In this document: positions 1-8,067 of the stretch, one piece after another
Numbering within the stretch: position 1 is the stretch's first letter
How the letters are laid out: each line of letters begins with the position of its first letter
DNA from: Thermocaproicibacter sp036844765
Lineage (GTDB): Bacteria > Bacillota > Clostridia > Oscillospirales > Acutalibacteraceae
Length of the DNA stretch: 38,099 nucleotides
Reading direction: 5' to 3'
Assembly (NCBI GenBank): GCA_036844765.1
Contig: DAIUFE010000012.1
Location: 1 to 38,099, forward strand
Translations under genes and position numbers: made by a program
The notes under the pieces: model-generated
Told to the model about the DNA's origin: nothing
Databases searched by the model: none
What the model saw: the letters and a program-made list of their open reading frames with translations, nothing else

Positions 1-1
1 C

Positions 2-460
2 GGGCCGTTCACCAGCTTCCACACACAGGCCCGCCTTCGGGGATTTCAGCAGTGCCTGTTCGATCACGGAATCCTGTACAACAGCCGTCTGACCCTTTTC
101 GGCAACTGGGAGCGGCAGGCCGGATACGAGCTCGGCGGGCGGCTGGTCAAGGAAGGCGCGACCGCCGTATTCTGCCTGAACGACGTCATGGCAAGCGGCC
201 TGTACGATTACTGCTCGGACCACGGGCTGCAGGTGGGGCGCGATATCTCTTTGGCAGGATTCGACAATCAGGAGATCAGCCAGGCCCTCAAGCCTCAGCT
301 CACGACGGTCGCCCCGCCGCTTTTTGAAATCGGCCGGAAAGCGGCGCAGATCATCATCGACCGGGTCACCAGAAACGCGGCGTCGGCGGATCATTGCAAG
401 CTGCCGTGCCATCTGATCGAACGCGGCTCCATCGCCGATATCCGCCCGGAGATCGGATGA
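2..460 (+). CDS. LacI-family transcriptional repressor, C-terminal part (5' end outside window)
   Basis: The reading frame is open from the first bases of the window and stops at TGA 458-460, so only the last 152 residues of the protein are visible. They match the periplasmic-binding-protein-like sensor domain of LacI/GalR regulators: a segment reading FCLNDVMASGLYDY (the usual place for 'ND-A-G', which lines the ligand cleft), then ISLAGFDNQEISQ and LTTVAPPLFEIGRKAA, which correspond to the family motifs 'vSvvGfDd' and 'lTTv-qp--e-G--A'. The DNA-binding N-terminus lies upstream of the window. The gene sits just ahead of a sugar ABC operon in the same direction, so it probably senses that sugar and represses the operon. 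The ligand cannot be told from the sequence. Family call is confident; the regulatory target is inference. Confidence 0.9.
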   Translation, partial: GPFTSFHTQARLRGFQQCLFDHGILYNSRLTLFGNWERQAGYELGGRLVKEGATAVFCLNDVMASGLYDYCSDHGLQVGRDISLAGFDNQEISQALKPQLTTVAPPLFEIGRKAAQIIIDRVTRNAASADHCKLPCHLIERGSIADIRPEIG

Positions 461-494
461 ACTTCGGCCAGTTATATTTGTATATATTTTTATG

Positions 495-505
495 TTTAAC
501 GTTTA
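495..505. promoter_or_regulatory. Imperfect LacI-type operator half-match
   Basis: TTTAACGTTTA lies 35 bases after the repressor stop codon. It shares the core TTTAACGTT with the perfect palindrome at 740-757, including the central CG typical of LacI-family sites. It may be an auxiliary operator about 250 bp upstream that permits looping, but a chance match in this AT-rich gap is also possible. Confidence 0.3.
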
Positions 506-615
506 TGTAAAACAAAAATTCTAAACAATATAATGAAATCTTTTGTAATCCACTGAAAATCAAAGGAATTTCAATATTGAACGAGATATCTATGGAAAAT
601 GACTGTTTTTAGCAA

Positions 616-644
616 TTTATTTTTTCCAGATACTGTGCTATGAT
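616..644 (+). promoter_or_regulatory. Candidate sigma-A promoter of sugar ABC operon (extended -10)
   Basis: TATGAT at 639-644 is preceded directly by TGC (636-638), an extended -10 arrangement. The -35 position (about 616-621, TTTATT) is poor. It lies in an unusually AT-rich stretch between the repressor and the binding-protein gene. The predicted start at about 651 would leave a leader of roughly 175 bases that includes the palindrome at 740-757. Confidence 0.4.
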
Positions 645-739
645 GAAATCGTTTTTAGGGGGAACGCCGTAAAGCAGACGGGGGTGGAGGTTATTTTCCG
701 AGGCGCAGGGATTCCGCGCGCTTTCATTTTTTTCGCAGT

Positions 740-757
740 TTATTTAACGTTAAATAA
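740..757. promoter_or_regulatory. Perfect 18-bp palindrome, probable LacI-family operator
   Basis: TTATTTAACGTTAAATAA is an exact 18-bp inverted repeat centred on CG, the hallmark of LacI/GalR operators. It lies between a LacI-type gene and the sugar-uptake operon, 70 bases before the binding-protein start codon. Downstream of the best promoter candidate, it could act as a roadblock; or it may overlap a closer promoter that I cannot recognise. Confidence 0.6.
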
Positions 758-827
758 GCTGTCTGCCGTTCCTCTCGAAGAAAGCTCGCCCCGGTCAATC
801 GTTCGGAATTGAGATGGAGGGATTGTA

Positions 828-2252
828 ATGAAACTCAAAGGGCAGATCTTTTCGGCGCTGCTGTGCGCGGCCGTGGTTTCCGCTTCGTTCGCCGGATGCG
901 CCGGCGGGGGCGGGTCCGGGGGCGAATCCCAGGGGCAGCCGGCGGAAGGGCCTTCCGCATCCGCGGGCGGGGGCGAACGTGTGACGGTCTCTTACGCCCA
1001 GTGGGGCAACGATACCGAGACGGCGGCCACCAAAAAGGTCGCCGAAAAATTCAACGCCTCGCAGGATAAGATCACGGTCGAGGTCATGCAGATCGACCAC
1101 GAGAGCTACATCACGAAGCTGAACGCCATGGCCACGGCCGGCCAGCTGCCGGACACGGGCATCATGAGCGAAGCCGGGGTCCTCACTTTCGCGAACAACG
1201 GCATGCTTTACGATATCTCCAGCATGTACGGTGAAAACGAAGCGAAGCCGCTGGACAGCCTCGCCTTTAAGCACGACGGCAAAACGGTCGCCTATTCCGC
1301 CGCCAACGAAGTCCTGGGCCTGTGGTACAATATCGACCTGCTGAAAAAAGTGTGCGACAAACAGGGACTCGACGTCAAGGATTACACGCCCCCCGCAAGC
1401 GCCGACCAGGCGTGGACGTGGGACCAGTTCGTGAAGGTGGCCAAGACCCTGACGCTGGACACAAGCGGCAGGAACGCGGACGATCCGAATTTCGACCCGA
1501 AGAATATCTCCACTTACGGCACCTGCGTCAACACGCTCCCGTGGCAGATGGAAGTATGGCCCCTCTCGAACGGCGGCGGCTTCTATTCGGCGGACGGCAG
1601 CAAATGCACCATCAACGAGGAGCCCGCGGTGCAGGCGATCCAGGCGGTGGCCGACCTTTACCTGGTCGATCACTGCGCGCCGCAGCCCAGCGCCTCCAGC
1701 ACGGCGCTCAGCACCTCCCTCGGATCCGAAAAAGTCGTGATGGCAACGGACGGCGCCTGGAACGTGGGCACTTATCTCGGCCCGGATGCAAAGTTCAAAT
1801 ACGGCGTCGGCGTCCTGCCCTACTTCAAGGAAAAAGTCACGATCTGCACCGGCGGCCCCAACGTCGTGTTCGCCACGACAAAGCATCCGCAGGAGGCCAT
1901 GACCTGGCTGAAATGGTACGCTCAGGAAGAGAATTCCTGGGATCTGATCGAAGCGGGCACGTGGATGCCGATCCTCAGCTCCTGGTATACCGACTCCGCG
2001 AAGACGGACAAATGGATTAGCAACAAAAACTACCCGGACCACGATATGTACAAGAGCGCCGTCGTGGATTACGCGCGCACGAACTCCAAATCCGCCGCCT
2101 GGTACTACGTCAGCGGGACTGACGTGTTCAATACGGCGCTGGACACCGTTCTGTCTTACATCTGGACGGGCAAAATGACGGCGAAGGACGCCCTGACAAA
2201 ATATTATTCCCAGCTGAACGACGCGTTTGAAAGCGGCAAGCAGGGCGGCTGA
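828..2252 (+). CDS. Sugar ABC transporter substrate-binding lipoprotein (family 1)
   Basis: This 474-residue protein captures a sugar outside the membrane and delivers it to the permease pair encoded next. It starts with a lipoprotein signal: MKLKGQ, a hydrophobic stretch and the lipobox FAGC with Cys24 as the lipid anchor, then a Gly/Ser-rich spacer. The mature part begins VTVSYAQWGNDTETAATKKV, the usual first strand and helix of family 1 (MalE/UgpB-like) binding proteins, and has the usual length. It contains many Trp and Tyr residues, as expected for a carbohydrate site. The start at ATG 828 is backed by GGAGG at 813-817. It is the first gene of an operon with two permeases and a kinase, but no ATPase; such importers normally share a multi-sugar MsmX-type ATPase encoded elsewhere. 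The substrate is not identifiable. Confidence 0.93.
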   Translation: MKLKGQIFSALLCAAVVSASFAGCAGGGGSGGESQGQPAEGPSASAGGGERVTVSYAQWGNDTETAATKKVAEKFNASQDKITVEVMQIDHESYITKLNAMATAGQLPDTGIMSEAGVLTFANNGMLYDISSMYGENEAKPLDSLAFKHDGKTVAYSAANEVLGLWYNIDLLKKVCDKQGLDVKDYTPPASADQAWTWDQFVKVAKTLTLDTSGRNADDPNFDPKNISTYGTCVNTLPWQMEVWPLSNGGGFYSADGSKCTINEEPAVQAIQAVADLYLVDHCAPQPSASSTALSTSLGSEKVVMATDGAWNVGTYLGPDAKFKYGVGVLPYFKEKVTICTGGPNVVFATTKHPQEAMTWLKWYAQEENSWDLIEAGTWMPILSSWYTDSAKTDKWISNKNYPDHDMYKSAVVDYARTNSKSAAWYYVSGTDVFNTALDTVLSYIWTGKMTAKDALTKYYSQLNDAFESGKQGG

Positions 2253-2284
2253 CAGAACCTGCGATCCTGAACGACGACAGATGG

Positions 2285-2338
2285 AAAACCGCTATCGGGA
2301 TGCCGGAATGCGCAACGCCGGCATCCTGATGCGGTTTT
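2285..2338 (+). promoter_or_regulatory. Intercistronic stem-loop between binding protein and permeases
   Basis: AAAACCGC (2285-2292) pairs with GCGGTTTT (2331-2338), and inside it GGGATGCCGG pairs with CCGGCATCC. The hairpin fills the gap between the binding-protein stop and the first permease. Hairpins at this place in importer operons commonly stop part of transcription or protect the upstream message, giving more binding protein than permease. That role here is inference; the pairing is plain in the sequence. Confidence 0.65.
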
Positions 2339-2356
2339 ACCGAAGGGGGCCTAACT

Positions 2357-3304
2357 GTGGCAAAAAAAGGACGAGTCAGCGCGGCGGAGGATCAAAATGC
2401 CAAAAAGTCCGTCCGGGGAACCCGGCAGAGGAAGGAATCGGCGACCGCCTATCTCTGCCTGATCCCCGTATTCCTGGGGCTTTCGATCATCAGCTATATC
2501 CCGACCGTTTCGGTTTTTGTCCTGAGTCTGTTCGACTGGAACGGTCTGACGGCGCCAAAGTTCGTGGGGGCTGCGAACTTTACCAAAATCTTCACCAACG
2601 ACATGTATTTTTACGACTCCATCCGCGTGACGATCCTCTATGCGGTCATCGCGGTCCTATGGTCCATGCTGTATTCCCTGGTCATCGCCCTCCTGCTGAA
2701 CCGCAGGATCCCGGCGCGCCCGTTTTGGCGCGCTGTCTTTTTTATCCCGTACCTGCTGCCCGCCGTAGGCGTGTACACCGCCTGGCGCTGGCTGTACGAG
2801 GTCAATTACGGGCTCCTGAACTATGGCATGCGCCTTCTTGGGATGGAGCCGCAGCAGTTTCTCGCAAGCCCGGAGCAGGTCCTGCCCTCCCTCGCGTTTA
2901 TCGCCGTCTGGTGCAGCGGCAACCTGATCGTGATCTTTCTCGCCGGCCTGCAGAACGTGCCGCGCGTCTATATGGAGGCCGCCGAGATCGACGGCGCGAA
3001 CTCGTGGCAGAGGTTCTGGCATATCACGATCCCCAGCATCTCCCCGATCATTTTCTATAACCTGCTGCTGGCGCTGATCAGCAACCTGCAGGTGATCAAC
3101 CCGGACCTGGCCATCACCAACGGCGGCCCGCAGAACGGATCGATGTTCATGTCCTATATCATCTATCTTTATGCGTTCCAGAAAAACAAGATCGGCTATG
3201 GATGCGCATACGCGGCCGTCTTCTTCGTGCTGGTGGGGATCGCGACGCTGATCCTGTTCAAATCGTCTGGTTCGCAGATGTTCAGCGAAGGGGGCAAGGA
3301 GTGA
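2357..3304 (+). CDS. Sugar ABC transporter permease, MalF/UgpA type
   Basis: This 315-residue inner-membrane protein forms one half of the sugar channel. After a basic N-terminus come six hydrophobic segments, beginning with ATAYLCLIPVFLGLSIISYI. The ABC-importer coupling loop is clear: EAAEIDGANSWQRFWHITIP, the EAA motif that docks on the ATPase. The start is GTG at 2357, with the Shine-Dalgarno GAAGGGGG at 2342-2349 just ahead. Its stop codon overlaps the ATG of the next permease by one base, so the two are translationally coupled. It belongs to the same operon as the binding protein. Length and motifs are typical of the carbohydrate uptake transporter-1 family. Confidence 0.93.
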   Translation: MAKKGRVSAAEDQNAKKSVRGTRQRKESATAYLCLIPVFLGLSIISYIPTVSVFVLSLFDWNGLTAPKFVGAANFTKIFTNDMYFYDSIRVTILYAVIAVLWSMLYSLVIALLLNRRIPARPFWRAVFFIPYLLPAVGVYTAWRWLYEVNYGLLNYGMRLLGMEPQQFLASPEQVLPSLAFIAVWCSGNLIVIFLAGLQNVPRVYMEAAEIDGANSWQRFWHITIPSISPIIFYNLLLALISNLQVINPDLAITNGGPQNGSMFMSYIIYLYAFQKNKIGYGCAYAAVFFVLVGIATLILFKSSGSQMFSEGGKE

Positions 3305-4185
3305 TGGAACAGATTCAGGCAAGGAAAAGAAGCGGCTCATTCGAGAGCAGAAGGCGCTCCACGCAGATCGCCAATGCGGTTACGCTCGTCGTCATCGTAT
3401 TTCTGGCGGCGCTGACCTTGCTGCCGCTTTATTGGATCTTCCGTTCTTCGGTCATCAGCAACGGGGAGCTGTACGCCTATCCCCCGAGCTTCTTCCCGAA
3501 GGAATGGCTGTGGTCGAATTATTCCCGCACGCTGGAGACCTTTACGTACTGGATCTATCTGAAAAATACGTTCACGATCATCATCCCCACCGTGCTGGCG
3601 GGGACCGTTACGGGTATTATCAGCGCATATCCCTTCGCAAGGCTTCAATTCAAGGGGAAAAAGCTGATTTTCGCCCTATGCGTCGGGACGATCCTGCTTC
3701 CCGGCATGGTCACTCTGATCCCCCTGTACATTTTCTGGACGCGCGGATGCGGCCTCAACGACACTTACTGGCCGCTGATCCTGCCGTTTTTTACCGGCGG
3801 CGGCTTCTTCAACATTTTCCTTCTCAAGCAGTTCATGGACACCGTCCCAAGGGAACTGGACGAGGCGGCCGAAATCGACGGCGCATCTCATATGCGCATC
3901 CTGTGGTCGATCCTGGTGCCCTCCATCAAGCCGGCCATCGTGGTGGTCGCGATGCTCCTGTTCATACAGATATGGAACGACCTTCTCCAGCAGATGATCT
4001 ACATCAACAGCATGGACAAAGCCACTTTCGCGATTGCCCTGACGACTTTTACGGGCGCTTTCGGCACCAAATGGAACTTTGCGATGGCAGCCACTTGCAT
4101 GACGATCGCCCCAGGTATTATTATATATCTGCTGGGGCAGCGCAGCTTTGTGGAAGGGATCGTATTGACCGGCATGAAGAACTGA
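3304..4185 (+). CDS. Sugar ABC transporter permease, MalG/UgpE type
   Basis: This is the second channel subunit of the importer, 293 residues. It starts at ATG 3304 inside TGATG (the preceding gene's stop), with GGGGGCAAGGAG immediately upstream as ribosome-binding site; longer upstream starts in this frame would run into the first permease. Six membrane segments are visible, beginning around VTLVVIVFLAALTLLPLYWIF, and the EAA loop reads EAAEIDGASHMRILWSILVP. The C-terminus ends SFVEGIVLTGMKN, which is nearly invariant in MalG-type permeases. It pairs with the preceding gene product. Confidence 0.94.
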   Translation: MEQIQARKRSGSFESRRRSTQIANAVTLVVIVFLAALTLLPLYWIFRSSVISNGELYAYPPSFFPKEWLWSNYSRTLETFTYWIYLKNTFTIIIPTVLAGTVTGIISAYPFARLQFKGKKLIFALCVGTILLPGMVTLIPLYIFWTRGCGLNDTYWPLILPFFTGGGFFNIFLLKQFMDTVPRELDEAAEIDGASHMRILWSILVPSIKPAIVVVAMLLFIQIWNDLLQQMIYINSMDKATFAIALTTFTGAFGTKWNFAMAATCMTIAPGIIIYLLGQRSFVEGIVLTGMKN

Positions 4186-4265
4186 ATATTTTTCCGAAGG
4201 CCGGCCCCTCGTGGAGGAAGCCGGTGTCTTCCCTCCGAAAAACCGGCGCGGACGCCTACGCCGCC

Positions 4266-4366
4266 TACAGCAATTCCATTCCAATTTGCGATAAATGATG
4301 TGTTTTCCCCCGCCTTCGGCGGGGGAAAACACAAACCCATTTGCATAATAAACTGGAAATGCTGTA
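4266..4366. repeat. Palindromic repeat, copy A (about 101 bp)
   Basis: The element starts TACAGCAATTCC and ends GGAAATGCTGTA. Its ends are inverted repeats of each other, and its centre is a hairpin TTTTCCCCCGCC-TTC-GGCGGGGGAAAA flanked by further pairing (GTG/CAC). It lies between the second permease and the kinase. Two more copies are at 23291-23391 (opposite orientation) and 26191-26293. TA at both outer ends could be the target duplication of a Tc1/mariner- or IS630-type miniature element. No protein is encoded. Confidence 0.85.
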
Positions 4367-4406
4367 TTGCAGGCGAATTACAGCCGGAAAGGGACGATAA
4401 AAGAAA

Positions 4407-5996
4407 ATGGAACAAAGCAATGTCAGAAACGCCATTCGGGCCGGTGAAACGGCCCTGGGGATCGAGCTGGGCTCCACAAAGATCAAAGCGGTCCTCCTGA
4501 CCGGGGATTTCGTTCCGGCCGCCTCCGGCAGCCATGATTGGGAAAGCTCATATGAAAACGGCGTCTGGACCTATCCGCTGGACGCCGTCTGGGACGGCCT
4601 GAGGGACTGCTACCGCGATCTCGCCGACCACGTGCGGAGCCGATACGGGCTGGAGCTGACAAAAATCGGCTGCATCGGCTTTTCCGCCATGATGCACGGT
4701 TATCTTCCTTTCGACCGGGACGGGCGGCTTCTGGTCCCGTTCCGCACCTGGCAGAACACCACCACCGGCGCCGCGTCGTCGCAGCTCTCCGGACTGTTCC
4801 GCTTCAACATTCCGCAGAGATGGAGCGTCGCCCATTTGTACCAGGCTGTGCTGAACCGGGAGGAGCACGTCGGGGACATCGCTTTCCTGACCACGCTGGC
4901 CGGCTATGTCCATTGGAAACTGACCGGACGGAGGGTCCTCGGGATCGGAGACGCCTCCGGAATGTTCCCGATCGACAGCAAAACGAACGACTACGACGCC
5001 GGGATGCTCGCGGCTTTCCAGAAATTGATCCCTTCCCGGTATCCCTGGAAGCTGAAGGATCTGCTGCCCCGCGTCCTTCCCGCCGGCGCGGACGCGGGCG
5101 CCCTGACGGAGGACGGCGCGAGGCTGCTGGACCCTTCGGGCAGGCTGCGGGCGGGGATCCCCGTCTGCCCCCCGGAAGGGGACGCGGGCACCGGCATGGT
5201 GGCCACCAACTCGGTAGCCGCGCGCACGGGCAACGTCTCCGCCGGTACTTCCATCTTTTCGATGGTGGTCCTGGAGCGGCCCCTGGCGAAACACTATCCG
5301 GAAATCGACATGGTCACGACGCCGACCGGGAAGCCGGTCGCGATGGTCCACTGCAACAACTGCACCAACGATATGAACGCGTGGGCCCAGCTGCTGGGCG
5401 AATTTGCGGAAACGATGGGCTTCCCCGCCGGGCTCGACGCCATCTACCCCAAATTTTACAGAAAGGCTCTGGAGGGCGACCCGGACTGCGGAGGACTGCT
5501 GGTTTACAACTATCTCGCCGGCGAGCCGGTCACCGGCGTCATGGAAGGGCGCCCCATGCTGGTCCGCACTCCCAAAAGCCGTTTTACGCTGGCGAATTTC
5601 TGCCGGGCAAGCATTTACGCAACGCTGGTCACGCTGAAGATCGGCATGGATATCCTGGCCGACGAGAATGTGACGGTGCAGAGGCTGACGGGGCACGGCG
5701 GGCTGTTCCGCCACGCGGGCGCAGGCGCGAAATTTCTCGCCGCCGCCGTCAACGCCCCCGTTTCCACGATGGAAACCGCTGCGGTGGGCGGGCCGTTCGG
5801 CATGGCGCTGCTGGCCGCCTACGCCGCGGAAAGGACCGGCGGAGAACGGCTGGAAGAGTTCCTGTCCAACCGGGTCTACGCGGGGACAAAAATCTCCGTG
5901 ACCCTGCCGGACCCGGCGGATGTGAAGGGGTTCAGGATCTTTCTCGACCGGTTCAAGGCGGGCCTGCCCGCCGAAAAAGCGGCTGAAAAAATCTGA
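4407..5996 (+). CDS. FGGY-family carbohydrate kinase (YoaC-like)
   Basis: This 529-residue cytoplasmic enzyme should phosphorylate the imported sugar with ATP. The N-terminal phosphate-binding motif is ALGIELGSTKIKAVLL (about residues 16-31) and the FGGY substrate-domain signature is seen in IGCIGFSAMMHGYLPFD. The C-terminal ATPase half has GNVSAGTS and LTGHGGLFRHAG, followed by VGGPFGMALLAA, the adenosine motif. It resembles Bacillus YoaC-type FGGY proteins more than classical xylulokinase or glycerol kinase, but the substrate is unknown to me. ATG 4407 is preceded by AAAGGGA at 4388-4394 with rather long spacing; ATG 4419 is out of frame. It follows the permeases after a 220-base gap holding repeat copy A and ends at a terminator, so it is probably the last gene of the sugar operon. 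Confidence 0.88.
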   Translation: MEQSNVRNAIRAGETALGIELGSTKIKAVLLTGDFVPAASGSHDWESSYENGVWTYPLDAVWDGLRDCYRDLADHVRSRYGLELTKIGCIGFSAMMHGYLPFDRDGRLLVPFRTWQNTTTGAASSQLSGLFRFNIPQRWSVAHLYQAVLNREEHVGDIAFLTTLAGYVHWKLTGRRVLGIGDASGMFPIDSKTNDYDAGMLAAFQKLIPSRYPWKLKDLLPRVLPAGADAGALTEDGARLLDPSGRLRAGIPVCPPEGDAGTGMVATNSVAARTGNVSAGTSIFSMVVLERPLAKHYPEIDMVTTPTGKPVAMVHCNNCTNDMNAWAQLLGEFAETMGFPAGLDAIYPKFYRKALEGDPDCGGLLVYNYLAGEPVTGVMEGRPMLVRTPKSRFTLANFCRASIYATLVTLKIGMDILADENVTVQRLTGHGGLFRHAGAGAKFLAAAVNAPVSTMETAAVGGPFGMALLAAYAAERTGGERLEEFLSNRVYAGTKISVTLPDPADVKGFRIFLDRFKAGLPAEKAAEKI

Positions 5997-5998
5997 GG

Positions 5999-6029
5999 GC
6001 CCGTCTTCCGCGCGAAGTGGAAGACGGGC
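5999..6029. terminator. Terminator hairpin between kinase and Sir2 gene
   Basis: GCCCGTCTTCC (5999-6009) pairs perfectly with GGAAGACGGGC (6019-6029). It lies three bases after the kinase stop, between two converging genes, so it may serve both strands. The downstream T-tract is weak (CTCT). Confidence 0.7.
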
Positions 6030-6067
6030 TCTCTGCGGCGGAACGCGCGGCCCGCCGCCGCGTCCTC

Positions 6068-6796
6068 TCACCGCACCTGAACCTGCGACAGCACGCGGCC
6101 GATGCTGCCGCTGACGACCAGGTTTGCGCCGCGGTCGAGCGGCGTGGCGGAGCGGTTGATCAGCACCAGCCTGTTCCCCCGGTAATAATCGACCAGACCC
6201 GCCGCCGGGTAGACCGCGAGCGAGGTCCCGCCGACGATCAGCATATCCGCCCGGGCGATGGCCTCGACGGCCCCCGCGAGCGTCGCCTGGTCCAGGCCCT
6301 CCTCGTAGAGGACGACGTCCGGCTTCACGACGCCGCCGCAGGAACAGCGCGGGATTCCCGTGCTGTTCCTGATGAATTCCGCATCGTACTGCCTGCGGCA
6401 CTTCAGGCAATAATTTCGGTGCACGGAACCGTGCAGCTCGTAGACCCTTTTGCTGCCCGCCTTCTGGTGCAGGCCGTCGATGTTCTGGGTCACGACGGCC
6501 GAGAGCTTGCCCGCGCGCTCCAGTTCCGCCAGCTTTTTATGGGCGTCGTTCGGCTGCGCGTCCAGATACAGCATCTTGGCGCGGTAAAAGTCGTAGAATT
6601 CCTCCATGTGGCTTTCAAAAAAAGAACGGCTCAGCATGACCTCCGGCGGATAGCGGTATTTCTGCCGGTACAGGCCGTCTTCGCTGCGGAAATCCGGGAT
6701 CCCGCTCTCCGTCGAAACGCCCGCGCCGCCGAAGAACACGATCCGTCCGCTTTCGTCGATCATCCTCTGCAAAGTCTCCCGCTGCGTCTCCCCCAT
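6068..6796 (-). CDS. cobB: NAD-dependent protein deacylase, Sir2 family
   Basis: This 242-residue enzyme removes acetyl (or other acyl) groups from protein lysines, using NAD+. The Rossmann motif is FFGGAGVSTESGIPDFRS (about residues 21-38), followed by TQNIDGLHQKAGS and the catalytic His122 in ELHGS. A zinc site is present as C130-x2-C133 and C151-x-C153, and GGTSLAVYPAAGL is the C-terminal NAD-binding motif. All key residues are intact and the length is normal. The ATG at 6796 follows AAAGGGAGCGG. The gene converges with the sugar kinase and lies downstream of the CAP-domain gene, but a terminator separates them. The gene symbol is by family; targets are unknown. Confidence 0.95.
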   Translation of the reverse strand: MGETQRETLQRMIDESGRIVFFGGAGVSTESGIPDFRSEDGLYRQKYRYPPEVMLSRSFFESHMEEFYDFYRAKMLYLDAQPNDAHKKLAELERAGKLSAVVTQNIDGLHQKAGSKRVYELHGSVHRNYCLKCRRQYDAEFIRNSTGIPRCSCGGVVKPDVVLYEEGLDQATLAGAVEAIARADMLIVGGTSLAVYPAAGLVDYYRGNRLVLINRSATPLDRGANLVVSGSIGRVLSQVQVR

Positions 6797-6857
6797 CGCC
6801 GGTCCGCTCCCTTTCTCAAATCAGATTCTTTATGTCCCCATCTTACCGCAAAGCGGC

Positions 6858-6889
6858 AAAAAAGCAAGGGCCGGAAACGGATCCGGCCC
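6858..6889 (-). terminator. Rho-independent terminator upstream of Sir2 gene
   Basis: Read on the minus strand, GGGCCGG pairs with CCGGCCC (6869-6889 region), followed by TTGCTTTTTT. It would stop transcripts coming from the CAP-domain gene before the Sir2 gene. Confidence 0.65.
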
Positions 6890-6937
6890 CTGCTGGGGAC
6901 AATCTATAGGGCGATTCCCGTCGCGACGGAGCGAAGC

Positions 6938-6967
6938 CAAAAGCCTTCCGCACTCGATCGGAAAGGC
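6938..6967 (-). terminator. Probable terminator of the CAP-domain gene
   Basis: On the minus strand, GCCTTTCCG pairs with CGGAAGGC and is followed by TTTTGG. It begins 12 bases after the CAP gene stop. A larger pairing of ATTCCCG with CGGGAAT encloses it. Confidence 0.55.
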
Positions 6968-6978
6968 CGCCGGGAATC

Positions 6979-8037
6979 TCAGCCGATGAAATGCTGGGTC
7001 CAGTAATAGGTCCCGTTGGCGTTCCTGGCGACGCCGACGCCGATCTGCGTGAACGAGGAATTCAGGATGTTCGCCCGGTGACCGGGGGAGTTCATCCAGC
7101 CGTTCATCACCTGCGCCGGGCTCGTCTGGCCGTAAGCGATATTTTCGCCCGCGGAGCGGTAGGAGATGCCGAACTGCTTCATCATGTCGAACGGCGAGCC
7201 GTAGGTCGGGGACGTATGGTCAAAATAGCCCTTGGCGGCCATATCCTGCGATTTGAGCGTGGCCGTCTTCGTGATGGCCGCGTTGACGGAAAGGGCCTTC
7301 AGGCCATAGTTGGCGCGCTGCACGTTCACCAGGCGCACCACCTCGTTCTGGAAGGCGGAATAGGTTCCGCCGTTGGAAGAAGCCGGGGAAGACGAGGCGG
7401 GCTTGGACGAGGCCGGCGTCGTGGGCTTGGACGAGACCGGCGCCGAAGGTTTGGACGAAACCGGCGCGGACGTCGACGGCCGGCTGCAGGAGCTTCCGTT
7501 TTTCAGGCTCTGGAGCAGATTCTGGAGCCATGCTTCATAATAGGAGGCGTTGGAACCGCTGCCGGACGCCACGACGATCGTGCCGCAGCCGAGGTTCTGC
7601 GTGCAGTTCCCGGTGGGGCAGCTGGTTCCGCTGGTGCAGGAATTGGAAACGCAGGTCTGCTTTGCGGCGCAGGAAGTGACGGAGCAGCCGTTGGTCTGCG
7701 AACCGGCGGAGACCGGCGCGGCGGAAGACGCGGCCTTCGCCTTCGAGGCGGCGGAGGTGCATTTCGACCGGACGGAATTCGCTTGGGCGGTTGCGGAGGC
7801 CGCATTCGAGCGCCGGGCCTTTTGGGCCGGCGACGCGGAAGCCGCGTTCCGGACGAGCGCCGCCGCGCTTCGGGTGGAAGAGGGCGCCGCCGCAGCGGAC
7901 GCCGCCGTCTCTACCGCCGCCGCCGTCCGCTGCGGGACGGCCGTGCGCGCACTGTAAGCGGAGCCGCTCACCGCGTAGATTCCAGCGCCCGCGCCCACCA
8001 TCAGGACCGTGATCATCGCAATGATTTTTCTCTTCAT
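6979..8037 (-). CDS. Secreted CAP (SCP/PR1-like, YkwD-type) domain protein with cysteine repeat
   Basis: This 352-residue exported protein has four parts. Residues 1-28 are a signal or membrane anchor (KRK then a hydrophobic stretch). Residues 30-115 are Ala/Ser-rich low complexity. Residues 118-151 hold cysteines at 118, 123, 129, 134, 140, 145 and 151: three units of an 11-residue pattern C-x4-C-x5. A Ser/Pro/Lys linker (about 185-224, with repeats of VSSKP) joins it to the CAP domain (229-352), which has LVNVQRANYGLKALSVN, GYFDHTSP, GENIAYGQ, WMNSPGHRANIL and a Trp-Thr-Gln-His-Phe end. Bacterial CAP proteins are found on cell surfaces and in spores; their activity is largely unknown. ATG 8037 follows AAAAGGAGAAC. 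The cysteine region is the odd feature. Confidence 0.9.
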   Translation of the reverse strand: MKRKIIAMITVLMVGAGAGIYAVSGSAYSARTAVPQRTAAAVETAASAAAAPSSTRSAAALVRNAASASPAQKARRSNAASATAQANSVRSKCTSAASKAKAASSAAPVSAGSQTNGCSVTSCAAKQTCVSNSCTSGTSCPTGNCTQNLGCGTIVVASGSGSNASYYEAWLQNLLQSLKNGSSCSRPSTSAPVSSKPSAPVSSKPTTPASSKPASSSPASSNGGTYSAFQNEVVRLVNVQRANYGLKALSVNAAITKTATLKSQDMAAKGYFDHTSPTYGSPFDMMKQFGISYRSAGENIAYGQTSPAQVMNGWMNSPGHRANILNSSFTQIGVGVARNANGTYYWTQHFIG

Positions 8038-8067
8038 ACGGGTTCTCCTTTTCTGTTTCGCGGATGA

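Noticed and set aside
4548..6410. 620-codon minus-strand frame overlapping the kinase
   Set aside because: It lies over the FGGY and Sir2 genes, has no recognisable domain and is Arg/Gly/Pro-rich as expected for an antisense frame in GC-rich DNA.
6991..8067. 358-codon plus-strand frame over the CAP gene
   Set aside because: It is very Arg/Gly-rich and opposite to a protein with a clear signal, linker and CAP domain.
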